Source: Hedera helix (lineage: Eukaryota > Streptophyta > Magnoliopsida > Apiales > Araliaceae). From it: 64,000 nucleotides of DNA. A program made the position numbers and the translations under genes. The notes under the pieces are model-generated. The model made no database searches. It was not told the origin of the DNA and worked only from the letters and a program-made list of their open reading frames with translations. Numbering within the stretch: position 1 is the stretch's first letter; each line of letters begins with the position of its first letter. This document shows, piece by piece, positions 34,222 through 46,269 of the stretch. The DNA lies in NCBI GenBank assembly GCA_947179155.2, contig OX359280.1, positions 16,106,165-16,170,164 on the forward strand. Reading direction: 5' to 3'.

Positions 34222-37200
34222 GATTTTACCTTAACTCAACCTGTGAGCACTGTCACCATGTATAATTATCCGTACATACACCTGTTTACATCCATCTGTA
34301 CCATACATGCTAGTTTATTATATATAAGACTCGACTTACAATAATACATTTGTCCTATCTCATTTCAAGTTTATCTGAATAAGACTTACATACATATCAA
34401 TCCCTACGGATTTACAATTCATATAACTCATTATTAACAACAAAGTTTAATATTTAGAATCAAGACGTTACTTAACTTGTACCTTTATAGGTTTACATTT
34501 AACTAACTGACTTGTCACATCACATATGGAAACATATCAATTTCCTCTATTGCCATTATACAAACATCTTTCCTTACCCTTTAGCTTTACCAGAATCTCT
34601 AACCTTCTCATACTTTACCTAAAAATGTCAGTTTATAGCAAGAGTGAGCACAAATGCTCAACAAGTTTAACAGATAACACCTTTCATTCTTGTAGTTTAT
34701 ATACATTCTTTACTTTACCATGTTGTGCTTTTTTGAGATATAAATGTCACATATTGCATTTAACAGTTAAAACACATAGTTGCACGGAGTGCACATTTCA
34801 AAATATTTGCTGTCACATAGTTTTTCAAATGGTTCACATATAATAATTATCACATTTCAATATTCTGAAAAACTTTCCTGTTACGCATTACACATTTAAC
34901 CTTTACGTTCCTCGATCGTCTTTTCTATCATTCATCACGTCGATTTGTTTATTCCGAACTCTATTTGTTAATACACAACCTATATATCATTATAGGATCA
35001 TAATACGTCTCATACATTCTTTAAACTTAATCCATAATTACTAGACCACCAGTCTCTAATCATTTCACATTTGATATATTATATCTTACATAGGTTAATA
35101 ATACATCCTAATTCATTATCGACATTTTACATAAGCATTATGTTACTTTTACTTAACTTTAGGTATGTTATATTATATCATTTCTTATTTCATTATGCCT
35201 TAACACCCTTTAAATTGACTATTATTTATCAATGGCTTACATAAACTACCTTATCATTACACATCAAAATATAGCTTTTTGAAAACTTAAAAAAATTTGC
35301 TGTGAACAGTAACCTCGACCCGCACGAGTTCAGAACTCGTTGGCTGTGAAATCTTCTCGGCCATGAACAGTAATCTCGCCCCGCGCGAGATGTTTAGTGC
35401 AAAACATCTCACCTAGAAGCAGTTCCACAGAATCCAAAAATCTAATTGTTACACTACCTTTGCTGATTTTTAATTCCTTTATCTTACATCCAATTAAGGT
35501 TAAATTTGGACCATAAACTAGGTCTTACTAGCTAGTATTTTACAAAAATACTACTTGACTCATTTGGCTTCTTAAAATTATCGAAACAATAGCCCGTAGA
35601 AGGGTGTTTCAACTCGTCTTTATACTTGGAATTTTTTTCATCCTTTTCGTCAACTTTGTGATTTTTGGCCATTCACTTCTAACGTTCATTCCGATGCTTG
35701 ATTTAGCTTACATACATCATATAACACTTTTCTAGACCTTTCAAACAACTTAACTTTTCACGAGGCAAGATTTGTCCATAAAAATTTGTTTTAGGTTGAA
35801 ACGATCGATTTTGATCGTTCGAAATATGTTTTCGTTCTAACTTTCATCCGTTGACTACCAAATCAACGTAAACACGTGTAATAACATAAAACTATGCCAT
35901 TTGACTTTATTTCATCATTAATTATTCAAAATTGTCAAAAATTACCTTTAAGTTGCATTTTCATCCACTTTACAAACTTTTCTTAAAAATTTATTTTCAA
36001 ATCCTTAGACTTAATTTCTCACATTCTCATTAAGGAGTTTATTATCAACCTTTGTAGTATTATACTACATACATATGAATTATTCCAAATTCATTTACTT
36101 TCAAATATGTTTATAAGAATATATTACTACCAAAGCCAATTTTTTGACTTCAATATCATACTTTCTTTACTTCAAGGTTTCTAACATGCTCTAAAGCATG
36201 AGAATACACACAAGACCTTCATGTTCAACCTTATATCTTAAGGTTTAACCACAAACCTTCAACTCTATACACATTATTCCATGATTTTACCTTTTAACCA
36301 AAAATACATACTTAAACATACTTAGATCAAGATTTTAAGTTAAGAAAACTTTTAAACCTTCATGGATGATCAACTTCTTCACATGAATATATTTTCCATG
36401 ATGAGGGTTTCATCTTTTCTTCTTGCTCCATGATCATCCAAACTCAAGAAATCAAGCTCTCTCTCTCTAAGTTTCCATGGCTTCCTCACTCTTTCTCTCT
36501 CTTAGGGCTAATTTCCAGTAATTGAAATGAATGAAGAAGAGCTCACTTTTCCTTTACTTGTTTTTATGAGAGTTAACTAGGCTTAGTTAAGTAAAATAAC
36601 CATGGTTAACCCATCCAAGGGCATTTTAGTCATTTCACATAATTAATGAAAGGCGTTTTTGACATTTCACCACTTAGGACATAACGGTAATTACTTAATT
36701 TGTCAAGGGTATTTTGGTCATTTTTCCCTATAGGACACAAAGGTCATTAACTAAATTATTGAGGGCAATTTGGATAAAAGCCATTTTTGCTAGATTTCCT
36801 TTTCATACAATTTCCTTTCTAAGCAACTTTTACACTTTCTCCTCATTAATTCATTTCATACTCATTTAAATTGATTTTTCTTTTAATCAACTGACTAGGT
36901 CATTCGTTTTCCATTATGCTACGTTCAAGTAGTCTCATTTTATAGCTTAATTAGTCATTTAATTGCAAATTGACTAAATAACTTTTTCGTAACTATAATT
37001 ACATTCTTAATTTTCTACGAACCTTCTCGGTTTCACATTTAATCAATTTACATTCATGACATCTCAATTAATCGAATTGCTCACTTTTTTAATAAATCGC
37101 TTCCTCAAAAAGTGAACCCTATTAACGTTTATCCCTTTACGCTCATATTAACGTTTTACGACTTTTACATTCCTTATGTTCATTTACTTAATACACACAT

Positions 37201-37512
37201 GATAATTTTCATCATATATGCAATCTACATTCATTCTACTCATATTTGAGAGTATTACCTTTTGTATTTACACGTTGTATAAATACATAATTCATTTCAA
37301 TCAATTAATATTAATTCCTTAATAAATTCCAATATTCAAAAATTAAAATTCTTATTATTCCGTTAATTCATAATATACCATTTAGGTTAAACTGATCCTT
37401 CCTTTTGGCACATACTACCAACATTACCTTGTCATTCTCGTAACTTAGCTTCTCAAGGCCTATTCATCAAGCTAGTTAGTTTTGTTTATACCTAAAGCTT
37501 AATTTACATATC

Positions 37513-37584
<72 letters not shown>

Positions 37585-37985
37585 TTAATGTATCACATTC
37601 TGACACACTACAGTGTCTTACAATAATTTCTTTTTAATTACCTATCATAGGTATTACATCATGTCATTTACCTTTAATCTATTCTGTTTTCTTTAAACTA
37701 TAGTAAATTATATCTAATATAATTCCATCATATATCAAGACACTAATGTACTCTTTTATTAATGACTGATTTTTTTATGAGCTCTATAGACCCTTATTTA
37801 CATCAAGAGTCCTTCTTTACAAATTCAACCATGTAGGTTATTCTTAGCACATTGATTAAATAATAAATTATATTTAATCACTTATTAATACTATATGTCC
37901 CTCCAAACTAGGTTTTAACTTATGACATTTACTTAAATAGCCAAGATCTTTATTTAGAAGTCTTGTTAAAATCTGGGATATCACA
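33944..37985 (-). mobile_element. 4.0-kb solo LTR, chromovirus type
   Basis: Ends are TGTAATAGCCCCGAAACCCC and ATCTGGGATATCACA. Flanking pentamers are TAGAT (33939-33943) and TATAT (37986-37990), a duplication with one mismatch. It is related to the solo LTR at 4022: both carry CGATCTCGTGC(G/T)TTAAA near the same end, CTTACATAGGT, and a run of 'AAGGGCATTTTAGTCATTTC'-like repeats (36600-36780). No coding region was found. GC palindromes lie at 35324-35391. Two long (TA)n tracts occur at about 34165-34218 and 37517-37579. Confidence 0.75.
35324..35391. repeat. GC-rich palindromes in the 4.0-kb solo LTR
   Basis: ACGAGTTC/GAACTCGT with a 1-base loop (35324-35340) and ATCTCGC/GCGAGAT (35373-35391). 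Both follow a TGAACAGTAA word, and both lie 1.38-1.45 kb from the LTR 3' end. Confidence 0.85.
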
Positions 37986-38235
37986 TATATCTCATACAAA
38001 TACATATCGTCCACCATATTTTCATCCTTATACCTTTGAAACCCTTCATGGTTTCCCTTTCACATAGTTCCTCCCATAACAAACATGGCACAAACTATAC
38101 ACTACAAATATTAACCATTAAAAATGAAACTAAATATTAGAGAACACTTTTGAACCTTCTTGTTCTAGATGCTCTTCTCATTCTCCTTCCAAAGTATGAC
38201 ATAAAATTAGATAACTCCAGCTTGATTACTTAATT

Positions 38236-41200
38236 TGTAATATTCTGAACTTCCGAGAGAGTTATAATCTGACTTTATATGAATAAATAAAGATTGAATT
38301 ACATCTAATATGTGCTATAGAATCTTCATTATTGTTTGTTTACGTGTTTCGATTCAAGTATCCAACTTTAGCACGAAAAAGGAGAATAAAAGATTTTTTT
38401 TCAAAAATTAAAAAAAAGATAAAACTTAAACCCTAAATTTGGAAACCCTAAGGGTTGAACCCTAAGTTCAAACCCTAAACCCTAAAAAGTACTATTCATA
38501 AATACGCATATAAATACAAAAATTATACGGATAGAATAAGAAAATAATACGAAAATTATATAGTATAAATATGAAAAAGTCAAATGTGAATAGTAAAAGT
38601 CAACTATACAAATTAGTATATTAATCAAGATTAAGGCTAAACTAAGTAAGTTTGATTAGTTAAATGAATTACTAATCAACCAATCACATGTTAGCTTATT
38701 AAATGACTAAACTACCCCTTACTAAAGCTTGTGAAATGACCCTTTTACCCTTACTTTTGCCAGCCAAAAAGGAGATCCCAAGCTTACTTTGGAAGCTAAA
38801 AAGATGTGTATTGGAGAAGCTTTGTTAAGCTTGTTTAAGAAGCTAGAAAATGGCTTAATGACTAAACTACCCTAGCTTTGGTTTACCTATAAATAGCAAG
38901 CAATGCTCACTTGTTTTCTCATTCATTTCCAAAGCTAAAATTCAAGTATTAAAGCTATACATATATTGAGAGAGAGTAATAGTGAGTTACTACCTTGGAT
39001 ATTGCAAAGAAATAGTTAAAACATGCAAACACCAAATGTACAATCTCTAAAAGTTATTATGTTCATTTTTTCTTTCACCTTTAATTTTTCAAAAGCTCAA
39101 GAACGCGAGTCGTAGCCATGTACGATTGTCGTTCTCCGTGTTCTTCACGTGTTCTTGAGCCTTTCTACATTTTTGTAGTAGTTATAATGTCAAATTTCAA
39201 TTCGTAGTTAAAGCTTATTGAACATACGTCGTACCATGTACGGTTTATCCGTTCTTCGTGTTCTTCATATATTCTTGAGCATTTTTATAAATTGTTTTAA
39301 TCAATTATGCAAGCCATTATAATGACCAAATTTTTTCAATTATAAAGTGTTATAATCACTTATGTAAGCAGTTATAATGCTCAAATTATTTCAAGTACGA
39401 AAACTAAAAGCTCAAGAACATAGTCGTTACCATATATGGTTTATCCGTTCTTCGTGTGTTCTTGCGCAAAAGTAATGAATCTTTCTATGAGAAGGTTTGT
39501 GATTTATTATTTTTATATTATAAAGTATTATTGAGTCTTAAAACATGATTTCTTAAAGAGTTAAAGAAAGCGGTACCATGTTTCACATGGTTAACCCTAA
39601 AAATAATTGCCAAAACATGTTTAATGTCTGTTTTTGCCATTTTTTGAAAACATAAAATCCGAATCTTCCTTAGAAATACAGATGAAAGTTATAGATCATG
39701 AAATTATAAGAAATTTAGACTCAAGAATCACTAAAAAATGTTTTTGTATGAAAAAGTTATGGCAGTTACCGGAAATGACGTCAAAGCTACGAAATTAATA
39801 AAGGCCCTCGGATGGAAACACCAAATTTTAATGTTTTGATTTAGCCATACCTCATAAACATTCCGCCAATGAAAATAATCTAGTTTAGGTATAAAAACAG
39901 TTATAGAACAAGAAAATTTAATGAAATAACTTTCGGTACGCAAAGCCCTTTATACAGGCGCTTTAAACGATTACCGGGAAACCCTAAATTGTGCTTAAGG
40001 CAAGTTTTCTATCCTTAACCTTTGTTTACTTGCTTTTTATGTGATTTATACATTTTGTACATGCAACGTGTTATAAATATTTGATGCGGGAGTTATTGCT
40101 TCTTGTTTCGGCATAACTTGCAAAATGAAATATTTATTCGTGATATTATTCGAATCATGCTTTATTATATCAAACCAAGTTGTCTTGGGGCGATCCTGAC
40201 ATGTTAAGTAAACTGAGATGAACAAGTATGTTTCACTGTTCATAATTAGTTCAGTGTATAGTATGCTATGAATAACATAGGATGTCGTTAGGTTGATCCC
40301 CTTTTTATATCCACTGTAAAAGGTTTTAAGTCGAAAGACAAAGAGCAGTTCAAGTTCTAACCATCATTCAGTTTTACTATGTTAAGAACATTTGTTATAT
40401 TAATTGTTGTGACATGAATTCTTTCAATCCATATCTGTGTGAGTTCACTTATATGCTATGTGTTTAATACTTACTGAGCATCTTAGCTCACCCTTGCATA
40501 AACCTAAATTACAGACATACCCGAGAGCTCCGGCTCAAAGAAGAAAAGAAAGAAGAAATGCGTAGACTAGTTTACCGCTTTTTTTTAACTATTCTTAACT
40601 GTAGTCATAATGACATTTTGTAATAAGAACAAGTTCCATACATGTAACCAAATATTATATAAATATTATCAAGTTTTATCATATTCTCTTGTTACATCTT
40701 TACTTTAATTAAACCTAAAATTGTTAAAACTTAACACAGTATTGATAATGATCTATTTATCTGAATGAGGATCGGTAAATAACTTGTGAGTGTTGTACAT
40801 CCGAGACAGGACTAAGCGATGTTGACTGGTCAAATCCATCGTTAAGGTTCCTCGGACCCAGGTATAACTCGTTATTACTATTTTGAATGTCGGATAAGTA
40901 GGATTATTAATATGAAGAGATATTACTTTAACCAAATATGTTTTGAATGAGGGTTTTAACTAGTTGGGTAATGTTTTGTACGGAAAGAGAATTTTGTACC
41001 GGACAAAGATACAACCATTTGTCACGGATAAAGATACAAACATTTATCACGGGTGAAGACGCAAACATTCACTGCAAGATTCTCTGTTCCCAAGAGCCGT
41101 CCTAATGATTTAATGTCGTGAATGTTGGAACTTGTAAAGTTATAGAATATCTAGATATTAAGGATAAACTATTATGTTTGAGTATTAAGTCTATTGTATC

Positions 41201-41358
41201 GATTACAAGGACTTGATATAAAATAATGAAAGATCTTTGGAAATTAAGATGAGAACTTTGTTTGAGAATAAAGGAAATCATCTATAAACCTATTGATTTA
41301 GCATTTATAGTGAGCACCAAGTCATCTATAGGAAGTATAGTGATTTGGGGGCGTCACA
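38236..41358 (+). repeat. 5' LTR of chromovirus C
   Basis: It starts TGTAATATTCTGAACTTCC and ends GGGGGCGTCACA, 3123 bp. A TATAAATAG box lies at 38888-38896. Upstream of it (38426-38487) are four AAACCCTAA/ACCCTAA telo-box-like words. Downstream are three copies of a GCTCAAGAAC-bounded inverted-repeat unit (39095-39466). Short open frames inside (for example minus 40046-40243) recur in both LTRs simply because the LTRs are copies. Confidence 0.9.
39095..39466. repeat. Three ~60-bp inverted-repeat units in the C LTR
   Basis: Unit 1 (39095-39160) is bounded by GCTCAAGAAC and GTTCTTGAGC. Units 2 (39212-39280) and 3 (39409-39466) share GT(A/T)ACCAT(G/A)TA(C/T)GGTTTATCC and GTTCTTCGTG. The same trio is present in the 3' LTR at about 61956-62336. 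Confidence 0.8.
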
Positions 41359-41368
41359 GGTTGGTATC
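41359..41368 (+). promoter_or_regulatory. PBS of chromovirus C, split by element D
   Basis: After the LTR end and four bases, TTGGTATC is read up to 41368. It continues as AAAGC at 50611 after element D and its duplicated GTATC. The joined site differs by one base from the initiator tRNA-Met-type PBS (TGGTATCAGAGC). Confidence 0.8.
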
Positions 41369-42129
41369 TGATAGTCACGTAATTTTGCATATTTTATATT
41401 CCCATATTTATTATTTTATTTGTTTATTTTATTTAATTAATAAATTTTGTTTTGTTTTGCAGGAATAAAGAAATAAATAAAGTTGAGTGGAAAAAGGATT
41501 CTAAAAGCTTTCAAGTTGATTTCTATTTGGACTCCAATATTACCATGTAGAAGTTGAAATGAAGAAGAAAAGAAGAGTTCAAGTTATTCCAAATTAGATT
41601 AGGGTTTAGTTTATTTTCTTTATAAATAAGAGTATTATTTTAGAGAGTAGGGGATGTCATAGTTTATTTTCTTTTTCTCTTTTTCTAGTTCCGCAGCTTC
41701 GGTAGGTGGCGGGAAGTATTATTCTCACTTTTGTTCCAGTAGCTTTGCATGGATTTTGTGTGAGGGAGTTTTGTTTCTTACTTTTGTTTGTTCCGCAGTA
41801 GCGTAGGTTTGGAAGTTGGAGCTTTTGTTATTCATTCATGCAATTGTTTATTAGATTAATATTAAAGTTCTATTTTCATTCATCATGTACGCATGCAGCT
41901 TTGCTAGGGAATTGCCAGGGAGTTATTCATTCATTGCAAAAGTCTTTATTAGTTTAATTAAAGTTTCTTTTTAATTCTTGTTCTATTTGTTTTAATTTAT
42001 TCCATGCAATTTATATTAATAGTTTTAGTTTTAGTTTTGTTTTCTTTTATTATGAATTTTATGTCTAGCTAAATTTTATTATCTAGGATGAAGATGAAAT
42101 TAAATATTACATATTATATTCTTTTCGTT
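41369..42129 (+). repeat. Truncated 5' LTR of Athila D
   Basis: Matches 49343-50097 of the 3' LTR almost base for base, with TATAAATA at 41621-41628. It then stops at CTTTTCGTT. The last ~508 bp present in the 3' LTR (50098-50605) are missing here. Confidence 0.9.
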
Positions 42130-42654
42130 TACATTTTATTTGTTTACAGTTTTTATTTTATTTGTTTATTCTTATTTTTAATTTGACTTTAAGGGCACAA
42201 ACCATAACAAGATAAGGTGGGGATTTCATCACCCTTCCTTGGCCCACAAACAACATAACTTTGCATAACCGACTTAATAAAATCAAGTAGACGTTGGCCC
42301 CTAAGACTCTCGAGCTCAATTAGGACAAGAAATTCTGAGAGGAGTCTGAATTCCTAATTAATCATATTACTGGTGTCTAGGCAAGTGGTTCAAAAGGTAA
42401 ACGCCTAAAGGACGCACGGTTACTCAATTAGTCACCGTACCCATGGAGAGACTCCCGCCGTTCTTACACTTACCTGGCTAGCGGTGTGATTAATTTTGAA
42501 TTTGGTGGACCTTAAAGAGTAACTTGGAACAGTTAGGAGCTGTCTAGATTTTATTTAGGTTGACCTTAGAAGTAGTTTTTATTTTATTTTATTTTATTTT
42601 CCTTATTCATTTTTGTGTGCTTATTTGTTTACGTGCTTATCTGCTAAGTAGTAT
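42130..42654 (+). other. Leader of Athila D, lacking a PBS
   Basis: Non-coding. It contains GGGCACAAACCATAACAAG and CCCATGGAGAGACTCCCGCC. No tRNA-complementary PBS such as TGGCGCCGTTGCCGGGG is present, in contrast to element E. Confidence 0.6.
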
Positions 42655-44532
42655 ATGCAAAAAGTGTGGGTTAGGGATAAAACATCTCGGTTAGTGAGAA
42701 GACTTGATTTTTCAGATTTCACTTTAAAAAACCTCACTTCTAAAAACATGGAAGTTGCACAAACTGTTTCTTTGAGAGATAGATGTTATCCTGCCCGCTC
42801 TGCCCACCCTTCATGCATCAATCTACCACCAGTAAATGATAATAATTTTGAACTAAAACCACACTTTATAAGTATGTTACCTAGGTTTACTGGAATAGAA
42901 GACCCATATTTATTCATTCAGGAATTTGAGGAAGTCTGTGCTTTAATGCAAATTCAACAATTGTCTGAAGACTCGATTAGGCTAAGATTTATCACATTTG
43001 CTTTAAAAGATAATGCTAAAAAGTGGTTATATAGCCTAGCGAATAATTCCATAACAACCTGGAAGGGATTTGTTGTTACATTTCTAAATAAATATTTTCC
43101 AAATCACAAAACTTCCGAGATTAGGACTGCAATTCATCAATTTTACCAACTTGAAAACGAGTCGTTTTGGAAATATTTTGATAGATTTAAAAATTTGTTA
43201 TCCCAGTGTCCACACCATGGAATTGAAAAATGGAGATTGTGTTAAATTGCTTACGAAGGTTTAGATTTTTCCACTAAAATGATGTTAGAGTCAATGTGCC
43301 AAGGGGATTTTCTAAAAAATGATGAGGAAAGGGCTTGGGAGTTTTTAGAAGACTTAGCAGAAAAAACCATGCAATGGGAAACCACCCGAAAGACCGATAA
43401 ATCTAGCTCATTTAGGGGTATTCATACAATTGACAATTCAATTGCTACCGAAGCTAAGTTAGCGAGTGTACTTAAAAGACTTGAAGAGTTAGAAACTAGG
43501 GATACATCACATGTAAACCAACTTGAAGAAATTGACCAAGTCAATGTAATGTCTCAAAGACCTGGGAACGACCCATTTGCACCCACTTATAATCCAGGTT
43601 GGAGAAATCATCCTAATTTTGCATGGAACCAAGGATCATACCCAAATAACTCTTCAAATCAGGCTTTTAATCGGTCTCAAAATCAAACTTTTCAACCCTA
43701 TCAAAAGCCGAATCCTGGTCCATACCAAAATTCAAATTCAGCAACTCAATGTCCACCAGGTTTCCCTAATGAAAGTGAAAAGAGACTTAGCAATTTAGAG
43801 AAAAGCATGGAATCTTTAATGAACTCTCAAACTAATTTCATGCAAAACAGTAACCAAGCCATATCCCGGTTAGAGATTCAAATGAGTCAATTGGCCACTA
43901 TAGTTAGTGAAAGAGAGAAGGGAAAGTTTCCTAGCCAACCCGAGACTAACCCGAAATTTCCAGTCCCTAATCAAAAACCTTATCATGCTAATTCACTTGA
44001 AAACAACCAAAACCAAGTCAATCATGTGAATTCCGTAATCTCTTTAAGGTCTGGAAATCATTTTAACAATCATGCTGGTATTGATAATAAAGAAGAGGAA
44101 AATTTAATTGATAAATCTAATAATCTATCTTCACAGTCAGCCCAGCCTGAAAAGCCCACCACTTCTGAGTCAGTAGGCCCATCTAACAAACAATTGTTAA
44201 AAAATGAGAAAACCATATCTTCAGAATCTAATGAAAAAGTCTTTAAACCAAAAGCCCCATTCCCCCAAAGACTAATTTCAAACAAGCAGTCAGCCCAATT
44301 AGACAAAATTCTAGAAGTATTCAAACAAATAAAAATTAATATCCCTCTTCTAGATGCCATTCAACAAGTTCCCTCATATGCTAAATGTCTAAAAGATTTG
44401 TGCACACACAAAAGAACCACTCATGTTCCTAAGAAAGCTTTTCTAACAGCCCATGTTAGTTCTATCCTGTCATACCAAGTTCCTGTGAAGTACAAAGACC
44501 CCGGTTGTCCTACTATTTCATGCATCATATGA
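42655..44532 (+). pseudogene. gag: Athila D Gag
   Basis: About 625 codons in one frame with one internal stop (TAA 43243-43245, probably from CAA) before the terminal TGA at 44530. The N-terminal third has the plant Gag capsid signature: MLPRFTGIEDPYLFIQEFEE, then RLRFITFALKDNAKKWLYSL and TAIHQFYQLENESFWKYFDR. A linker rich in N, Q and P follows, with YNPGWRNHPNFAW, a box typical of Athila Gag. The C-terminal third is hydrophilic and low complexity. Gag builds the particle and binds RNA. No CCHC zinc knuckle was seen. Apart from the stop the protein looks intact. The start ATG is the first in frame, but others (42748) are possible. Confidence 0.85.
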
Positions 44533-44553
44533 AACACCTTAATTGAAAAGGCT

Positions 44554-45021
44554 TTGCTTGATTTAGGAGCGAGTGTTAACCTTCTACCATTTTCTGTGTA
44601 CCAAACCTTGGGCTTAGGGGAGTTGAAAAAGACAAGAGTCACACTCCAGCTAGCTGACCGTTCTATCAAAGTGCCAAAGGGAATAGTGGAAGATGTACAC
44701 ATTAAGGTTGGCGATTTTGCGTTCCCTGTCGATTTTGTTGTTCTTGAAACCCAACCTGTTGTCAATCCCAACAGTCAAGTTCCTGTCATTTTAGGTAGAC
44801 CATTTTTAGCAACCTCTAATGCGTTAATCAATTGTAGAAATGGACTAATGAAATTGACATTTGGGAACATGACAATTGATTTAAATGTGTTTAATGTGGG
44901 AAAACAACCTAGTGATTTTTCTGACCAACCCGTTGAAACAAACATGATTCAAGAAATATCTGAAAATGAACTTAATGGGGAAGATGAAATTCTTAACTTT
45001 TGTTTAAATCACTTTGGTTAA
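44554..45021 (+). CDS. Athila D aspartic protease region
   Basis: Same frame as gag, between the TGA at 44530 and a TAA at 45019 (likely CAA decay). The active-site motif is LLDLGASVNLLP, the Athila version of the D-S/T-G loop. The flap region LQLADRSIKVPKGIVEDV and the ILGRPFLATSNALINCRNG strand follow. It would cleave the Gag-Pol precursor. The part upstream of the motif lies just before 44554 in the same frame, so the stop at 44530 separates it from gag. The reading frame, apart from these stops, is continuous with RT. Confidence 0.8.
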   Translation: MLDLGASVNLLPFSVYQTLGLGELKKTRVTLQLADRSIKVPKGIVEDVHIKVGDFAFPVDFVVLETQPVVNPNSQVPVILGRPFLATSNALINCRNGLMKLTFGNMTIDLNVFNVGKQPSDFSDQPVETNMIQEISENELNGEDEILNFCLNHFG

Positions 45022-45051
45022 AATTGGGATGATATAGAATATGTACATGAG

Positions 45052-46065
45052 GTGAATGAACTGTTAGAGCCATCTACATCAATGTATTCTAAATGGGAAC
45101 CTGTGATCGAGCCAATTTTACAATTTTCAGAATCGAGTCCACCAGAGTTAGAACTCAAACCTCTTCCTGTTGATCTTAAATATGCCTATTTAGGTCCTTC
45201 CAAAACTCTTCCTGTGATCATTGCGTCCGATTTAACAAACCCACAAGAGGAAGAATTATTGACCATCCTTAGACAGAACAAAGAAGCCATAGGATGGAGC
45301 ATAACAGATATTAAGGGGATTAGTCCTGCCATTGTCCAACATAGGATCCATTTAATAGATGATGCTAAACCCGTGAGAGACCCACAGAGGCGGTTGAACC
45401 CAGTTTTAAAAGAGGTTGTTAGGAAGGACATTCTTAAATGTCTAGATAATGGGATCATCTATCCCATTTCTGATAGCTCTTGGGTAAGTCCTGTTCAGGT
45501 GGTACCTAAAAAGTCTGGCTTAACTGTGGTTCAAAATGACGATAATGAGTTAGTTCCCACTCGTGTCCAATCTGGTTGGAGGGTTTGCATAGACTATAGA
45601 AAACTCAATGAGGCCACAAGGAATGATCATTTTCCTTTACCCTTCATAGACCAAATCCTAGAAAGGTTAGCTGGCCATGCTTACTATTGTTTCCTTGATG
45701 GATACTCGGGTTACTTTCAAATTCTCATAGCCCCAGAAGACCAAGAAAAGACCACATTCACTTGTCCTTATGGAACTTTTGCATATCGTCGTCTACCATT
45801 TGGGCTATGTAGTGCCCCTTCCACCTTTCAAAGATGCATGAGGAGCATTTTTTCTGACATGATAGACAAATTCCTAGAGATTTTCATAGATGATTTTTCC
45901 ATATTTGGGTCTACATTTCCTGAGTGTCTTCATTACCTCGACTTAGTTTTAAGGAGATGTAAGGACACTAACTTAATCTTAAATTGGGAAAAATGTCATT
46001 TCATGGTTAAAAGGGGAATTGTTCTTGGTCATATCATATCTGAAAAGGGAATTGAAGTAGAATAA
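45052..46065 (+). CDS. Athila D reverse transcriptase
   Basis: Same frame as the protease. Motifs in order: SSWVSPVQVVPKKSG, GWRVCIDYRKLNEATRNDHF, FLDGYSGYFQI (first catalytic Asp), FAYRRLPFGLCSAPSTFQRC, FIDDFSIFG (catalytic Asp pair; Athila elements have this DDFS form) and GIVLGHIISEKGIEV. All catalytic residues are present. A TAA at 46063 breaks the frame just before the connection domain, which continues in the same frame (SFLGYAGFYRRFIKDFSKK, 46114-46170). The enzyme copies element RNA into DNA in cytoplasmic particles. Confidence 0.85.
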   Translation: MNELLEPSTSMYSKWEPVIEPILQFSESSPPELELKPLPVDLKYAYLGPSKTLPVIIASDLTNPQEEELLTILRQNKEAIGWSITDIKGISPAIVQHRIHLIDDAKPVRDPQRRLNPVLKEVVRKDILKCLDNGIIYPISDSSWVSPVQVVPKKSGLTVVQNDDNELVPTRVQSGWRVCIDYRKLNEATRNDHFPLPFIDQILERLAGHAYYCFLDGYSGYFQILIAPEDQEKTTFTCPYGTFAYRRLPFGLCSAPSTFQRCMRSIFSDMIDKFLEIFIDDFSIFGSTFPECLHYLDLVLRRCKDTNLILNWEKCHFMVKRGIVLGHIISEKGIEVE

Positions 46066-46269
46066 GCCAAAATTGACCTCATTGCCAATCTCCCACCACC
46101 TCGGACAGTCAAAGAAATTCGTTCATTCCTAGGATATGCAGGCTTTTATAGGCGATTCATCAAAGATTTCAGTAAGAAAGCAAGACCCTTAACCAATCTT
46201 CTAAGTAAAGATGCAAAATTTGAATTTAATGACAAATGTTTCCAATCATTCGAACAACTTAAAAAGGAG

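Larger units (their letters stand above)
31599..38235 (-). mobile_element. Chromovirus-type LTR fragment, host of later insertions
   Basis: It begins TGTGACGCCCACCAAATTCAG. Reversed this would be an LTR end (GGGCGTCACA), like the other minus-oriented LTRs here. It contains GC palindromes at 33311-33347, about 1.7 kb from this 3' end. It is split by a solo LTR (33944-37985) and then by chromovirus C at 38236. Its remaining part must lie beyond the right edge of the window, so whether it is solo or part of a full element is unknown. Confidence 0.55.

Noticed and set aside
34526..34843. 105-codon plus-strand frame in the 4.0-kb solo LTR
   Set aside because: It lies within a non-coding LTR, is Cys/Ser/Phe-rich without motifs, and the related LTR at 4022 has no matching frame that I could see.
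38426..38487. True interstitial telomere
   Set aside because: Only a few interrupted ACCCTAA words, duplicated in both LTRs; no tandem TTTAGGG array.
40046..40243. Minus-strand frame repeated at 62907-63158
   Set aside because: Found twice only because the two LTRs of chromovirus C are copies; both are broken differently and have no domain.
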